Part shown: one piece after another, positions 1 to 8,529 of the stretch
Position numbering within the stretch: the stretch's first letter is position 1
Layout of the letters: every line of letters begins with the position of its first letter
NCBI GenBank assembly: GCA_018830415.1
Contig: JAHJSJ010000041.1
Coordinates: 1 to 13,606, forward strand
DNA from: Alphaproteobacteria bacterium
GTDB taxonomy: Bacteria > Pseudomonadota > Alphaproteobacteria > Sphingomonadales > Sphingomonadaceae
Direction: 5' to 3'
Length of the DNA: 13,606 bases
Made by a program: the position numbers and the translations under genes
Notes under the pieces: model-generated
What the model was told of the DNA's origin: nothing
The model's database searches: none
Seen by the model: only the letters and a program-made list of their open reading frames with translations

Positions 1-1902
1 CGTGTCGACTATGTCATCGATCTGATCGGAAATCCGGTGCCGGGTGGTGATTTCAACGACGGCGATGACACGCAGAACTTCGATGGCCACTATACTGTCA
101 ATGGCGCTTCGGCGCTCTTCACTTCGATCAACAGTGCCTCGATCGTTCGGATTTCCGCTTTTGACGACAATGACAGCGGAACGATACGGAATGTCGGCGA
201 CGGCCTGCCAGACCCGATCACGAGTATCGCGATTTCGTTCAACGGGCAGACCACCACGGTCAGCGCGAGCGGCGCGATTACCATTGGCGGACGCGTGTTC
301 ACCGTTACATTCAATAATGGTGTCGTCGATGTAGCAGGGGTTGGAGATAACACCCGGATCGCCGCCTTTACGGCTGATGGTTTCAACAGCATCGAATGGG
401 GCTGGGTGGGCGGTAACACGTTCAAGATCGGCGACTTCGGCGCTTCGGTGGCTACCGATACTCCGGTGAGCTTCTTTGTGCCGGTATCGGTGATCGACGG
501 TGACGGCGATATCGTCAGCTCTGGCAATCTTGATGTCACCGTGAACCCGGTCGCCCCCATGCTGGTGCTTGATCTGGATGGGAATGGCGTTGAGTTTGTC
601 GGCACCGATGCCGGAGTGACGTTTGATCTTGATGGTAACGGGATCGCGGAAGCGACCGCCTGGGTCGGCGCGAATGACGGTATTCTGGTTCGTGACGCCA
701 ACGGCAATAACCAGGTCGATGGCGCAGCTGAAATCGTGTTCGACAACAGTATGCAGGATGCTTTGGCGGCGCTGTCGGCTTTCGACACGGCCGGTATCGC
801 GGGCGCTCTGGATCCGGCCGATCCGGTCTGGGCCAACCTGAAGGTCTGGCAGGATGCCAACCAGAATGGTGTGGTCGATAGCGGCGAACTGCTTACGCTT
901 TCATCGCTGGGCATCACGTCGATCGCGACTTCGGATGACAATATCCGCTTTTCGGACGCCAATGGTGAGGTGGTGGTGCAAGGCACCGCAACCTTCACGG
1001 CGGATGGCACGGGGGGCGCGTTGGACGCAGGAACCTATGACCTTGCCAATGCGCTGATTGACCCCATCCAGGATGCTGGCGCAGCAAGCGGAGAAGCGAG
1101 CGTAATCGGTGTTACTACCTTGCCCTTCGCAATCCATGACCAGTCATCCAGCAACACTGTCTCTTCAGCGATCGAGCAGCGCTTGACCGCAAGCACGGTG
1201 AACTATGCGGCACTGGCCGGTATGCTGGTGGGGCTGCCGGTGTCTGCCGCGGCTCAGGTGGACATTGACCATTCGCTCGGCAACCGTCTTGCGAGCGACC
1301 CGGCGATCCAGATGGTCAGCGATAGTCTGGTGCTGGCTGGCGGCTCCAGCCTTGCTGACTTTGGTGTCGACACGCTTTTGAGCGGCGATGCCACGGCGGT
1401 GGCCTCGGTCAGTTCTACAGGCTCACGTTCGACCCGTGATACAGAGACGCAATTCGGCGCGAACCCGTTGGAACTTTCCGACGACGCGCCAGAGGCAGCA
1501 CCGCAGCAGCTTTCGAGCATTGAGCATGAGCCCCTTGCGACTGATGTCTTCGCTGAAGGCCCGGGTGCATCGGATCATGGCATGATGGAAGCCCTGCTGT
1601 TGCTCGGCGGTGAACAGGCTGCCCTGCCCGGGGCCGTCGATCCGAACTTGGCCGGTCTGCTTGGAGAAGGGCTCGCGCAGCAAACCTTGAGCGATGCGCT
1701 TGGCGGCAATTTCGTCGACCTCGTGATCGACCAGTTTGTCGATAGTGGTAGCAACGACAATATCACGCATGAGGCGGTGAACACCGATCATCTGGTCAGC
1801 CTGTTGTCTGCAGACCTATCCGGGCCGACCTTGGCTTCGGTTTCGGTGCCGGACACATCTATGGTCGACGAGGCCGCACAACTTGCGCTAATGCACGGTT
1901 AA
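1..1902 (+). CDS. C-terminal part of a large secreted calcium-binding adhesin-like protein (5' truncated by window)
   Basis: The frame is open from base 1, so the true start lies outside the window and 633 residues are visible. The first ~185 residues look like the end of an Ig/VCBS-type repeat array, closing with a V-I-D-G-D-G-D motif and a T-V-N-P linker. Residues ~187-310 form a calcium-binding block with four Asp/Asn-rich loops, starting near bases 571 (DLDGNG), 625 (DLDGNG), 694 (DANGNN) and 853 (DANQNG). Such blocks are common in type I secreted adhesins. The last ~290 residues are rich in Ala, Ser, Leu and Asp and I do not recognise them. The visible part has no cysteine and only two lysines, as often seen in extracellular proteins. 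No GGxGxD nonapeptide RTX repeats are visible, so an unusual C-terminal secretion signal is likely. The TolC, ABC and HlyD genes downstream imply it is the substrate of that exporter. A biofilm-adhesin role (LapA-like) is inferred; the N-terminus that would show a LapG site is not in view. Confidence 0.85.
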   Translation, partial: RVDYVIDLIGNPVPGGDFNDGDDTQNFDGHYTVNGASALFTSINSASIVRISAFDDNDSGTIRNVGDGLPDPITSIAISFNGQTTTVSASGAITIGGRVFTVTFNNGVVDVAGVGDNTRIAAFTADGFNSIEWGWVGGNTFKIGDFGASVATDTPVSFFVPVSVIDGDGDIVSSGNLDVTVNPVAPMLVLDLDGNGVEFVGTDAGVTFDLDGNGIAEATAWVGANDGILVRDANGNNQVDGAAEIVFDNSMQDALAALSAFDTAGIAGALDPADPVWANLKVWQDANQNGVVDSGELLTLSSLGITSIATSDDNIRFSDANGEVVVQGTATFTADGTGGALDAGTYDLANALIDPIQDAGAASGEASVIGVTTLPFAIHDQSSSNTVSSAIEQRLTASTVNYAALAGMLVGLPVSAAAQVDIDHSLGNRLASDPAIQMVSDSLVLAGGSSLADFGVDTLLSGDATAVASVSSTGSRSTRDTETQFGANPLELSDDAPEAAPQQLSSIEHEPLATDVFAEGPGASDHGMMEALLLLGGEQAALPGAVDPNLAGLLGEGLAQQTLSDALGGNFVDLVIDQFVDSGSNDNITHEAVNTDHLVSLLSADLSGPTLASVSVPDTSMVDEAAQLALMHG

Positions 1903-1931
1903 CAGACGGAACTAAAGGGGGGGACGTTCAC

Positions 1932-2657
1932 ATGCGACTCGCGAGACTGGCGCTGGCATCGGCAACTGCTTACATTGTTTTGGCCGGGGGGGCTGTGAGC
2001 GCCCAAACGACCAACGCTTCCGATCTTGGGGCGCTGGAGGATGGCGCTCTCGTCAATGAACTGACGAATCGTTACGATGCGGCGTTAACCGCCTCGCTCG
2101 ATGATCGCCTGACGTCAGCGAATGACAGCCGCCATCTTTGGGCGCTTGAGGCCAAGGTGCAATGCGGGATCGCGTTGGGCTACATGAAGTCTTCGACCCG
2201 CGACGAAGCGAGCATCAGCAAGTGCGCGCGGGCGTATGACCTGATGAACCGCACGCCGCGTGCCCCTGCGGCGCGCCCCGCTCTCCCGCCGCCGCCGCCG
2301 CCAAGCCGCCCGAATTTCTGCACAGATGCCGGGTTGGTGACAGTCTTTTTCGAGTTCGATTCGACTGAACTTCAGGCCGATTCAATGTCTATTCTGGATT
2401 CGGCATCACAACAGGCCAATGCGTGCGGATGGACCGCTCTTGCCGTCGTCGGCCACACTGATCAGGCGGGCAGTGATCAATATAATTTGGCCTTGTCGCA
2501 GCAACGAGCTGAGGTTGTCGCAGCGGCGCTGCGGTCAAAAGTGGCTGCGGGGACAGTCATCAACGTAGATGCCAAGGGCGAGGCGAATCCGCGCGTGCCG
2601 TTAGCCGACGGAACACGCAGTCCGGAAAATCGCCGCGTCGAGATTACAGCGAAATAA
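1932..2657 (+). CDS. Periplasmic OmpA-domain (peptidoglycan-binding) protein
   Basis: This 241-residue protein has a signal peptide (hydrophobic residues ~5-22, likely cut after VSA at 24). A helical, mostly polar region follows (~30-108), then a proline-rich hinge (~111-127) and a C-terminal OmpA-like domain (~132-241). The domain has the G-H-T-D-x-x-G signature. Asp177 and Arg192 are 15 residues apart, the spacing of the two residues that bind diaminopimelate in OmpA-family proteins, so peptidoglycan binding is well supported. Cys130 and Cys165 could form a disulfide. There is no beta-barrel, so it is not a classical OmpA porin. The ATG is preceded by a G-rich ribosome binding site at 1917-1923, eight bases upstream. 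It lies 29 bases after the adhesin gene and 18 before the TolC gene. A likely job is anchoring the exporter or adhesin to the cell wall; that part is inference. Confidence 0.88.
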   Translation: MRLARLALASATAYIVLAGGAVSAQTTNASDLGALEDGALVNELTNRYDAALTASLDDRLTSANDSRHLWALEAKVQCGIALGYMKSSTRDEASISKCARAYDLMNRTPRAPAARPALPPPPPPSRPNFCTDAGLVTVFFEFDSTELQADSMSILDSASQQANACGWTALAVVGHTDQAGSDQYNLALSQQRAEVVAAALRSKVAAGTVINVDAKGEANPRVPLADGTRSPENRRVEITAK

Positions 2658-2675
2658 CTGGGGGGAATGGCAGAG

Positions 2676-4073
2676 ATGAAAACCGCAAGAAACATCGCCA
2701 TCGCCATAGCTTTGACGACGTGTTCGTCTGTAGCAATGGCGCAGAGCGAGGCAGGCCCGGTATCGTTGCAGGAGGCAATTGAATCCGCGGTCGCATCCAA
2801 TCCCGAAATTTCCCAGGCTCAGATGAATACTGAAGCCATTCAGTTCGAACGGGAACAGGCGCAATCGCTCTATTTCCCCACGATTGATGTCGAAGCATCG
2901 GCAGGCGCGCGCAGGCTTGAGAACCAGACCCGCAGGGCGCTTGGGATTGCCGATGACTGGCTCAACCCGCTTGAAGCCCAAGTCAAGGGGGACTGGACCA
3001 TACTCGATTTCGGGCGCCGCCGCGGCGAATTGTTGCGGCAGGCAGCGAGGGTAGATGGCGCATCGCTGCGGGTGCTTGAGCGGTCGGAATTCATCGCTCT
3101 GCAAGTGTCGCGTCAATATCTGAACATCCTTTTGCAGGAACGCATCGTCGCCGCAGCCACGGACAATGTTGTGTTTCATGAGCAAATGACCGGTAGTTTG
3201 CAGCAAGGCGTTTCCCAAGGCTCGATCAGCGTGGCTGATTTGCAGCAGGCCGAAGAACGTCTGCAGGGGGCGATAGTCCTGAAGACCCAAGCCGAAGAAG
3301 ATCTGACCAACGCCCAGAACGCTCTCAAGCGGCTGACCGGCCTCGACATCACGCGGGCGAACTTTCCGCCGTCCCTCGCACAGAACCTACCCGGCAGTCA
3401 GGAAATAGCGATTGGTCAGGCGCGCACTGCCAATCCGCTGGTGCGTGAAGCGCAGGCCGATGTGGATGCCGCCAACGCAATGGTTACTTCGGCCCGTGGC
3501 GAACTTGCCCCGAGGGTTGGTGTTGATGTGACCGGTCGGATCGGCGATGACATTGACGGTTTCAGAGGCGAAACCAATGACATCCAGGGGCGGGTGTATA
3601 TTCGCTGGCAGATGTTTGACGGTGGTCGCCGCGCAGCGCAGGTTCAGGAAATGATCCGCAGATCAAGCGAGGCGCGTTTCCGCCTGCATGACCGGGTTCG
3701 CCAGGCGGAAGAAGACGTTCGCAACGCGTGGACGGCGATGACAACGCAGAAAACGGTGTTCGGTGCGTTGGAACGCCAAGCGCAGGTCAGTGATGACGTG
3801 CTCCTTTCCTACCGTAGCCAGTTCAACATCGGGCGCCGATCCTTGCTCGATGTGCTCGATGCGCAAAACACCCGCTTCAACACGCAGGTTCGCCGCGAAA
3901 CGGCGCGCTTTTCCGAGCTGTTCGCACAATATCAAGTATTGGCGGCAACGAATAATTTCCTCAGCGCGCTTAGTATCGCACCCGGTACGGGAGCCGGGGC
4001 CGCAGAACGCGATCGTTTTGATTATGGGCCCTCGCGTCCGGCGGAATTACAGCGACGTCGCTATCCCGAATAG
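2676..4073 (+). CDS. TolC-family outer membrane channel of the type I secretion system
   Basis: This 465-residue protein has an N-terminal signal peptide (cut near A-M-A|Q, residues ~20-23). Two tandem outer-membrane efflux repeats follow, with long amphipathic helices. Typical TolC features are the S-L-Q-E-A-I start of the mature protein, the D-F-G-R-R motif in the first half, and a second half with I-R-W-Q-M-F-D-G-G-R and N-I-G-R-R-S-L-L-D-V-L-D-A-Q-N. The last is the conserved end of the second hairpin. It would form the trimeric outer-membrane exit duct (LapE/TolC role) for the adhesin. An in-frame ATG at 2667 abuts the G-tract 2661-2665 with no spacing. The ATG at 2676 sits ten bases after it, so I prefer 2676; starting at 2667 would add three residues. 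The tail (~435-465) is charged and arginine-rich with no recognisable function. Confidence 0.92.
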   Translation: MKTARNIAIAIALTTCSSVAMAQSEAGPVSLQEAIESAVASNPEISQAQMNTEAIQFEREQAQSLYFPTIDVEASAGARRLENQTRRALGIADDWLNPLEAQVKGDWTILDFGRRRGELLRQAARVDGASLRVLERSEFIALQVSRQYLNILLQERIVAAATDNVVFHEQMTGSLQQGVSQGSISVADLQQAEERLQGAIVLKTQAEEDLTNAQNALKRLTGLDITRANFPPSLAQNLPGSQEIAIGQARTANPLVREAQADVDAANAMVTSARGELAPRVGVDVTGRIGDDIDGFRGETNDIQGRVYIRWQMFDGGRRAAQVQEMIRRSSEARFRLHDRVRQAEEDVRNAWTAMTTQKTVFGALERQAQVSDDVLLSYRSQFNIGRRSLLDVLDAQNTRFNTQVRRETARFSELFAQYQVLAATNNFLSALSIAPGTGAGAAERDRFDYGPSRPAELQRRRYPE

Positions 4074-4086
4074 GAGCATAAGCTCC
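4073..4086 (+). promoter_or_regulatory. Small hairpin just upstream of the ABC exporter ribosome binding site
   Basis: GGAGC, loop ATAA, GCTCC forms a perfect 5-bp stem with a 4-base loop. It starts on the last base of the TolC stop codon and ends directly before the GGAG ribosome binding site (4087-4090) of the GTG-started exporter gene. There is no T-tract, so it is not a terminator. The 5' arm itself contains GGAG, so it might compete for or present the ribosome site. It may also be chance. Confidence 0.3.
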
Positions 4087-4097
4087 GGAGTATCAGA

Positions 4098-6236
4098 GTG
4101 CAGTACTCACAAGAGTTCACAGAGGCATCCGGGCAGGATCCACTGATCCTTGCGATTGTCCGGGTGGCGATGCATTTCGGAACCCCGGATCCTAGGGTGC
4201 TGTTCAATGCGCTTCCGCGGGATGAATCCGGCGCGTTGCCGTTTCATCAGGCAAGCGCAGCGCTTGACCTTGCCGGTTTCAATCACGAGGCTTCGACAGC
4301 GCGGCGGCTGCCAAGGCAGCCTGATGCCTACCCGCTCATTGCGCGTATGCAGGACAATTCGGTTGTCGCCCTGCTGGAACTATCGGCAACCGACGTTTTG
4401 ACCTTTGCCGATGACGCGAGCGAACCAGTCTGGACGCCTCTTTCCGGGTTCGACGGCGAGTTTTCAGGCGAATTCATCAGTGTCGTGGCGAACCCCGACG
4501 CGCTTCGTGCCAAGGATGCGCCGTGGCATGCGAAGGGTCGCAACCACTGGTTCTGGTCCGAACTGCGCAAGGAGCGCAAGGCCTTTCGATCGGTATTGCT
4601 GGCATCGCTGCTGATCAACATGCTGGCGCTGTCGCTCCCCCTGTTCTCGATGAATGTGTATGACCGGGTCATCCCGAACAGGGCAGAATCCTCGCTTTGG
4701 GTTCTGGCTTCGGGCGTTGCGCTCGCCTTTCTGCTGGAATTTGCGCTCCGGACAGCGCGAACCAACGTCGTCGACGAGATCGGCCGACGTTTGGATATCA
4801 ACCTTTCCCAGAAGTTGTTCTCAAGAATATTGTCGACCCCGATGAATGAGCGGCGGGGCAGCACCGGCGCGCTTGCTGCCCGGGTCAATGAATATACCCT
4901 GGTGCGCGAATTCTTTGCGTCGACCACAGTGGTTCTGGTTGTCGACCTCGCATTTCTGGCCCTGTTTATCGCGGTCATTGCCTACATCGCAGGGTGGCTC
5001 GCGCTGGTTCCGTTGGTCGCGCTGGTCATCATGGCGATCGCCGGAATGATCCTGCAGCGCAAGGTGATCGACGCCGCCCGCGACGCACAATCCGATGCGG
5101 GGCTCCAGCAAACAGTTCTGGTTGAATCGGTTGCCGGAATGGAAACCCTTAAAAGCATCGCCGGGGAACGTCGGCTGCTCGGCAAGTGGCAGTCCCTGTC
5201 TCGGATCGGCAGCCAATCGCAGTTGCGGCTGCGGCAGATCTCATCACGGGCGGTCGCGCTTGCTTCGTCATTCCAGCAAGTTTCGAGCGTTTCGCTCGTC
5301 GTGGGCGGATATTACCTGTTCGCTGCGGGCGAGATCACCATGGGGGCGATCATCGCAATCGTCATGCTGTCATCGCGATCGCTTGCCCCGGCTGGCCAGA
5401 TCGCGTTCTTGCTGACGCGCGGTCGGCAGGCACGCGAAGCGCTTGATTCGATCGAGGTGATGTTCGCCGCAGCCGACGAAAGAAAGCAAGGCAGCATCAG
5501 CCTGCCTCCATCGCAGCGAGACGGGTATCGCATTGCGCTCGAAGATGTGTCCTTTGCCTATCCCGGCAGCGAAATCGCCAGCATTAGCAACATCAATCTC
5601 ACGATCGAGCCGGGCGAGCGCATAGCCATTGTCGGACGCGTTGCATCGGGCAAGTCCACCTTGGGCCGCTTGTTGTGCGGGCTTTATCCGCCAACCGATG
5701 GCGCGATCAGGATCGAGGGGATCGACAGCCGTCAGTTCTACCCCGCAGAGTTGCGGCGCAATTTCCGCTTTGTTGGTCAGGATGCGAACCTTTTCACGGG
5801 CAGCATCCGTGAAAATATCGCCCTCGGATCGCCGGGGGCCCCGGATGCAGATATCATCACCGCGCTGGTCAAAACCGGGGCTGATGGCTTCCTGACCCGC
5901 GACGCTGCGGGGTTTGACCGCGAAGTGGGCGAGCAGGGACGCACATTGTCGGGCGGGCAACGCGCATTTCTGGCATTGTCGCGCGCCTTCATGAGCCCGT
6001 TTGAAATGCTCTATCTCGATGAACCCACAGGCGCGATGGATTCTCATACCGAGGCGATGCTGGTCGAAAAGTTGAAATCTGCACTATCGAAAAAGCAGAC
6101 CCTGATTGTGGCTACGCACCGCCCGGCCCTGTTCGATATCTGCGACCGGATCATCGTCCTCAACGAAGGCAGGGTGGTTGCAGACGGGCCGAAGGCTGAA
6201 ATCTTGAAAAACCTGCGCGCCAGGGTGGAAGCGTGA
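4098..6236 (+). CDS. Type I secretion ABC transporter, permease-ATPase fusion (LapB/RtxB-like)
   Basis: This 712-residue inner-membrane exporter drives type I secretion by ATP hydrolysis. Residues ~1-130 are a C39-peptidase-like domain with no cysteine, so it cannot be an active protease. This matches the non-catalytic docking domain of the LapB/RTX exporter family. Residues ~155-440 are the six-helix ABC membrane domain, beginning with the family-typical N-V-Y-D-R-V-I-P-N segment. The ATPase domain is complete: Walker A GRVASGKST at 513-521, a Q-loop in F-V-G-Q-D, signature LSGGQ at 617-621, Walker B with L-D-E at 640-642, and H-loop His674. The start is GTG at 4098, chosen because GGAG lies seven bases upstream. 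The gene lies 24 bases after the TolC gene, and its stop overlaps the next gene by one base. Its expected cargo is the upstream adhesin. Confidence 0.95.
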   Translation: MQYSQEFTEASGQDPLILAIVRVAMHFGTPDPRVLFNALPRDESGALPFHQASAALDLAGFNHEASTARRLPRQPDAYPLIARMQDNSVVALLELSATDVLTFADDASEPVWTPLSGFDGEFSGEFISVVANPDALRAKDAPWHAKGRNHWFWSELRKERKAFRSVLLASLLINMLALSLPLFSMNVYDRVIPNRAESSLWVLASGVALAFLLEFALRTARTNVVDEIGRRLDINLSQKLFSRILSTPMNERRGSTGALAARVNEYTLVREFFASTTVVLVVDLAFLALFIAVIAYIAGWLALVPLVALVIMAIAGMILQRKVIDAARDAQSDAGLQQTVLVESVAGMETLKSIAGERRLLGKWQSLSRIGSQSQLRLRQISSRAVALASSFQQVSSVSLVVGGYYLFAAGEITMGAIIAIVMLSSRSLAPAGQIAFLLTRGRQAREALDSIEVMFAAADERKQGSISLPPSQRDGYRIALEDVSFAYPGSEIASISNINLTIEPGERIAIVGRVASGKSTLGRLLCGLYPPTDGAIRIEGIDSRQFYPAELRRNFRFVGQDANLFTGSIRENIALGSPGAPDADIITALVKTGADGFLTRDAAGFDREVGEQGRTLSGGQRAFLALSRAFMSPFEMLYLDEPTGAMDSHTEAMLVEKLKSALSKKQTLIVATHRPALFDICDRIIVLNEGRVVADGPKAEILKNLRARVEA

Positions 6237-7267
6237 TGCCGGGACTGCCGAAGATCGCGCCACTGCATCTTGGATCAGGCCCGCTGAAGGCGGCCGCCTC
6301 CGCAGCCTTGCTCATGCTGTTGGCAGCGCCCAGTTTGCCGATCGCATCTGATCGTTCAACAGGCGCCAATAATGCGCTCGCAGCCATGCCTGCCGGATTG
6401 GCACGCGATCTTGAAAAGCTGACTGTGCAGCCATCAGCCTTGATCAACACGGGCACGTATAGCGCAGAGGAACGCAATGCCCTGATCCCGTTCGGCACCA
6501 CGTCTGCCGGGTTTGCCAAGCCATTCCGGGCGGGGGCGGCAGGCGGCGCAACCTACAAGACAGCCCTTCATTGCCTGACAGAGGCGATCTATTACGAGGC
6601 GGCTAACGAAAGCCCGGCTGGCAAACGCGCCGTGGCGCAGGTCATTCTCAACCGGGTTACCCACCCGGCTTACCCTTCGTCGGTCTGCGGTGTGGTCTAT
6701 CAGGGGTGGTCAGAGCCAGTCTGCCAGTTCAGTTACACGTGTGACGGCTCGCTTGCGCGCCGTCCGGTCGGCCATCTTTGGCGCCAATCGACTGCGGTAG
6801 CCGAAGCGGCCCTGACCGGGCACGTGGAAAAGGCCGTGGGAACCGCGACGCACTATCATGCCGATTATGTTTTGCCTTACTGGGCTTACCGCCTTGAAAA
6901 GGTTCATGTCGAAGGGAGGCATATCTTCTATCGTTTCCCCGGCCGCGCAGGCGATGCCACGCGGTTTTCGGCACGTTGGACGGGCAGCGAGCATTATCCA
7001 ACCTTCGATCCAAGGCGCTTCGCCGCCTATGATGAAGGTCAGGAAGGCGAACTGCCGTCGGTCTTGCCGCAGCATTTGCAACGCAGCCCCACCGAGCGGC
7101 GCGCGGATAATGATGTCGGTGGGCGCATGGATCCCGCCGTGGGCTGGACGCTTTCGATTCCCGATCCGGTTGCAGCCAGCAAGGCATTGCAGTCCACGCT
7201 TGAACAACAGCGATCCGAGGCCGCCCTGCCGCGAGTCATCACAGCTTCGGGAAGCCAACTGCCATGA
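6236..7267 (+). CDS. SleB-type cell wall hydrolase embedded in the secretion operon
   Basis: This 343-residue protein belongs to the cell wall hydrolase SleB/Hydrolase_2 family, which cuts peptidoglycan glycan strands. Residues ~15-38 are hydrophobic and can act as a signal peptide or anchor, so a periplasmic site is likely. The catalytic domain spans ~108-235. It has the L-T-E-A-I-Y-Y-E-A motif (Glu116, Glu121), the V-A-Q-V-I-L-N-R-V helix, and the C-Q-F-S-Y-T-C-D segment. Cysteines 113, 151, 163 and 169 are typical of the proteobacterial branch. The ~100 residues after the domain are hydrophilic and unrecognised. The ATG at 6236 shares one base with the exporter's TGA (TGATG), with GGAA five bases upstream; a GTG at 6233 is less well placed. 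Lying between the ABC and adaptor genes with overlaps at both ends, it is presumably co-translated with them. It may open the wall locally for the export channel, which is inference. Confidence 0.88.
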   Translation: MPGLPKIAPLHLGSGPLKAAASAALLMLLAAPSLPIASDRSTGANNALAAMPAGLARDLEKLTVQPSALINTGTYSAEERNALIPFGTTSAGFAKPFRAGAAGGATYKTALHCLTEAIYYEAANESPAGKRAVAQVILNRVTHPAYPSSVCGVVYQGWSEPVCQFSYTCDGSLARRPVGHLWRQSTAVAEAALTGHVEKAVGTATHYHADYVLPYWAYRLEKVHVEGRHIFYRFPGRAGDATRFSARWTGSEHYPTFDPRRFAAYDEGQEGELPSVLPQHLQRSPTERRADNDVGGRMDPAVGWTLSIPDPVAASKALQSTLEQQRSEAALPRVITASGSQLP

Positions 7268-8529
7268 ATCTGGTGCAACGCTTTGAAGTTCTGGATGCGA
7301 ACCGCAAGCTGATCATCGTTTCGGCGGCTGCGCTGTTTCTGCTGATCATCTGGAGCAGCCTTGCCGAGGTGGACGAAGTCACTCGGGGCATGGGCAAGGT
7401 GATCCCATCCAGCCAGGCGCAGCTTGTTCAACCCGCAGAGCCGTCAGTCGTGGCGGACATACTGGTGCGCAGCGGAGAGCTGGTCAAACAGGGCCAGCTG
7501 CTTGTCCGGCTGGACGACAGTATGGCGGCCTCCGAACTGGGCCAGCTCCAGACGGAAAACGAACGGCTTGAGGCAAAGGCCGCCCGGCTTGAGGGCGAAG
7601 CGAGCGGCTCTGTGATGGGGTGTGAGCCGGGTTCGGTGTGTGCCGAAGAACAACAGCTTCAACGCGCGCGGCTGGCCGCGGCGCGCAGCCGCGAAGCTTC
7701 GCTTTCGGCGGCTATCGAACAGCGTCGGCGCGACCTTCGCGAAGCGCAAGAGACCGCCGCTTCACTCCAGCAAAGTGTGAGACTGGCGCAGGAACAGGTG
7801 CGGATGCTTGAGCCGCTGGCGGCGCAAGGCATTGTCCCTCGAACCGAATTGCTGACCGCCCAAAGAGAACTGGTCGACGTGCGAGGAAGGCTTGCGGCCG
7901 CGCAACAGGCAGCCGGGCGCGCGTCAGCATCCATCCGTGAGGCGCAGGCCGATTTTCAGTCAGCGCGCCTCGATTTTCAGGAGCAGGCGTTGAATGAACG
8001 CAGCGAGGTTGAAACCCGGATCGCGGTCAACGAAGAAAGCATCCGTGGCGCATCGGCCAGGCGCAACCGCAACGAACTGCGCTCGCCAGCGGCGGGGATC
8101 GTCAACAATCTGCAGATCACAACCAAAGGCGGCTTCGTAAGCGCGGGGGAAACGATCATGCAGATCGTTCCCGTTGGCGACCGCTTGCTGGTCGAAGCGC
8201 GGGTCAGCCCGCGTGACATCGGCTTCGTCGCGGCAGGAGATCCCGCCAATGTCAAAGTCACAGCCTATGACTTTGCCACTTACGGGGGGCTTACGGGCAA
8301 GGTTGTCGAGATTTCAGCCGACAGCATTTATGACGAAGTGGAACGCGAAAGCTACTATCGCGTCCTGGTCGAAACCGATCGCAGCTTTGTTGAAAAGAAC
8401 GGCCAGAAATTTTCGATTGTCCCCGGAATGATGACCGACGTGGAAATCATAACCGGTTCAAAAAGCATTCTTTCCTATCTGTTAAAGCCAGTCGCACGAG
8501 CATTCGACACGGCATTGTCAGAAAAATAG
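7264..8529 (+). CDS. HlyD-family periplasmic adaptor of the type I secretion system (LapC-like)
   Basis: This 421-residue membrane fusion protein links the ABC exporter to the TolC duct. It has a short cytoplasmic start, one transmembrane helix (~15-33) and a first lipoyl half (~45-85). A long coiled coil rich in Glu, Arg, Ala and Gln spans ~90-275. The second lipoyl half follows (L-R-S-P-A-A-G-I-V-N-N, ~280-310), then a beta-barrel region ending in the family signature P-G-M-M-T-D-V-E-I-I-T-G-S-K-S-I-L-S-Y-L. The start codon overlaps the previous stop as ATGA, with GGGAAG nine bases upstream. Cys120 and Cys126 lie in a short Gly/Pro break in the first coiled-coil arm and could pair. The 3' end overlaps the convergent protease gene by 55 bases. 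Confidence 0.94.
   Translation: MNLVQRFEVLDANRKLIIVSAAALFLLIIWSSLAEVDEVTRGMGKVIPSSQAQLVQPAEPSVVADILVRSGELVKQGQLLVRLDDSMAASELGQLQTENERLEAKAARLEGEASGSVMGCEPGSVCAEEQQLQRARLAAARSREASLSAAIEQRRRDLREAQETAASLQQSVRLAQEQVRMLEPLAAQGIVPRTELLTAQRELVDVRGRLAAAQQAAGRASASIREAQADFQSARLDFQEQALNERSEVETRIAVNEESIRGASARRNRNELRSPAAGIVNNLQITTKGGFVSAGETIMQIVPVGDRLLVEARVSPRDIGFVAAGDPANVKVTAYDFATYGGLTGKVVEISADSIYDEVERESYYRVLVETDRSFVEKNGQKFSIVPGMMTDVEIITGSKSILSYLLKPVARAFDTALSEK

Noticed and set aside
90..1010. Long minus-strand open frame (306 codons) opposite the adhesin
   Set aside because: It lies wholly within the adhesin coding frame and is low-complexity Ser/Pro/Thr sequence with no domain. It is a shadow of GC-rich coding DNA.
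4098..4490. Active C39 bacteriocin-type peptidase at the exporter N-terminus
   Set aside because: There is no cysteine in the domain, so it is the non-catalytic version typical of RTX/Lap exporters.
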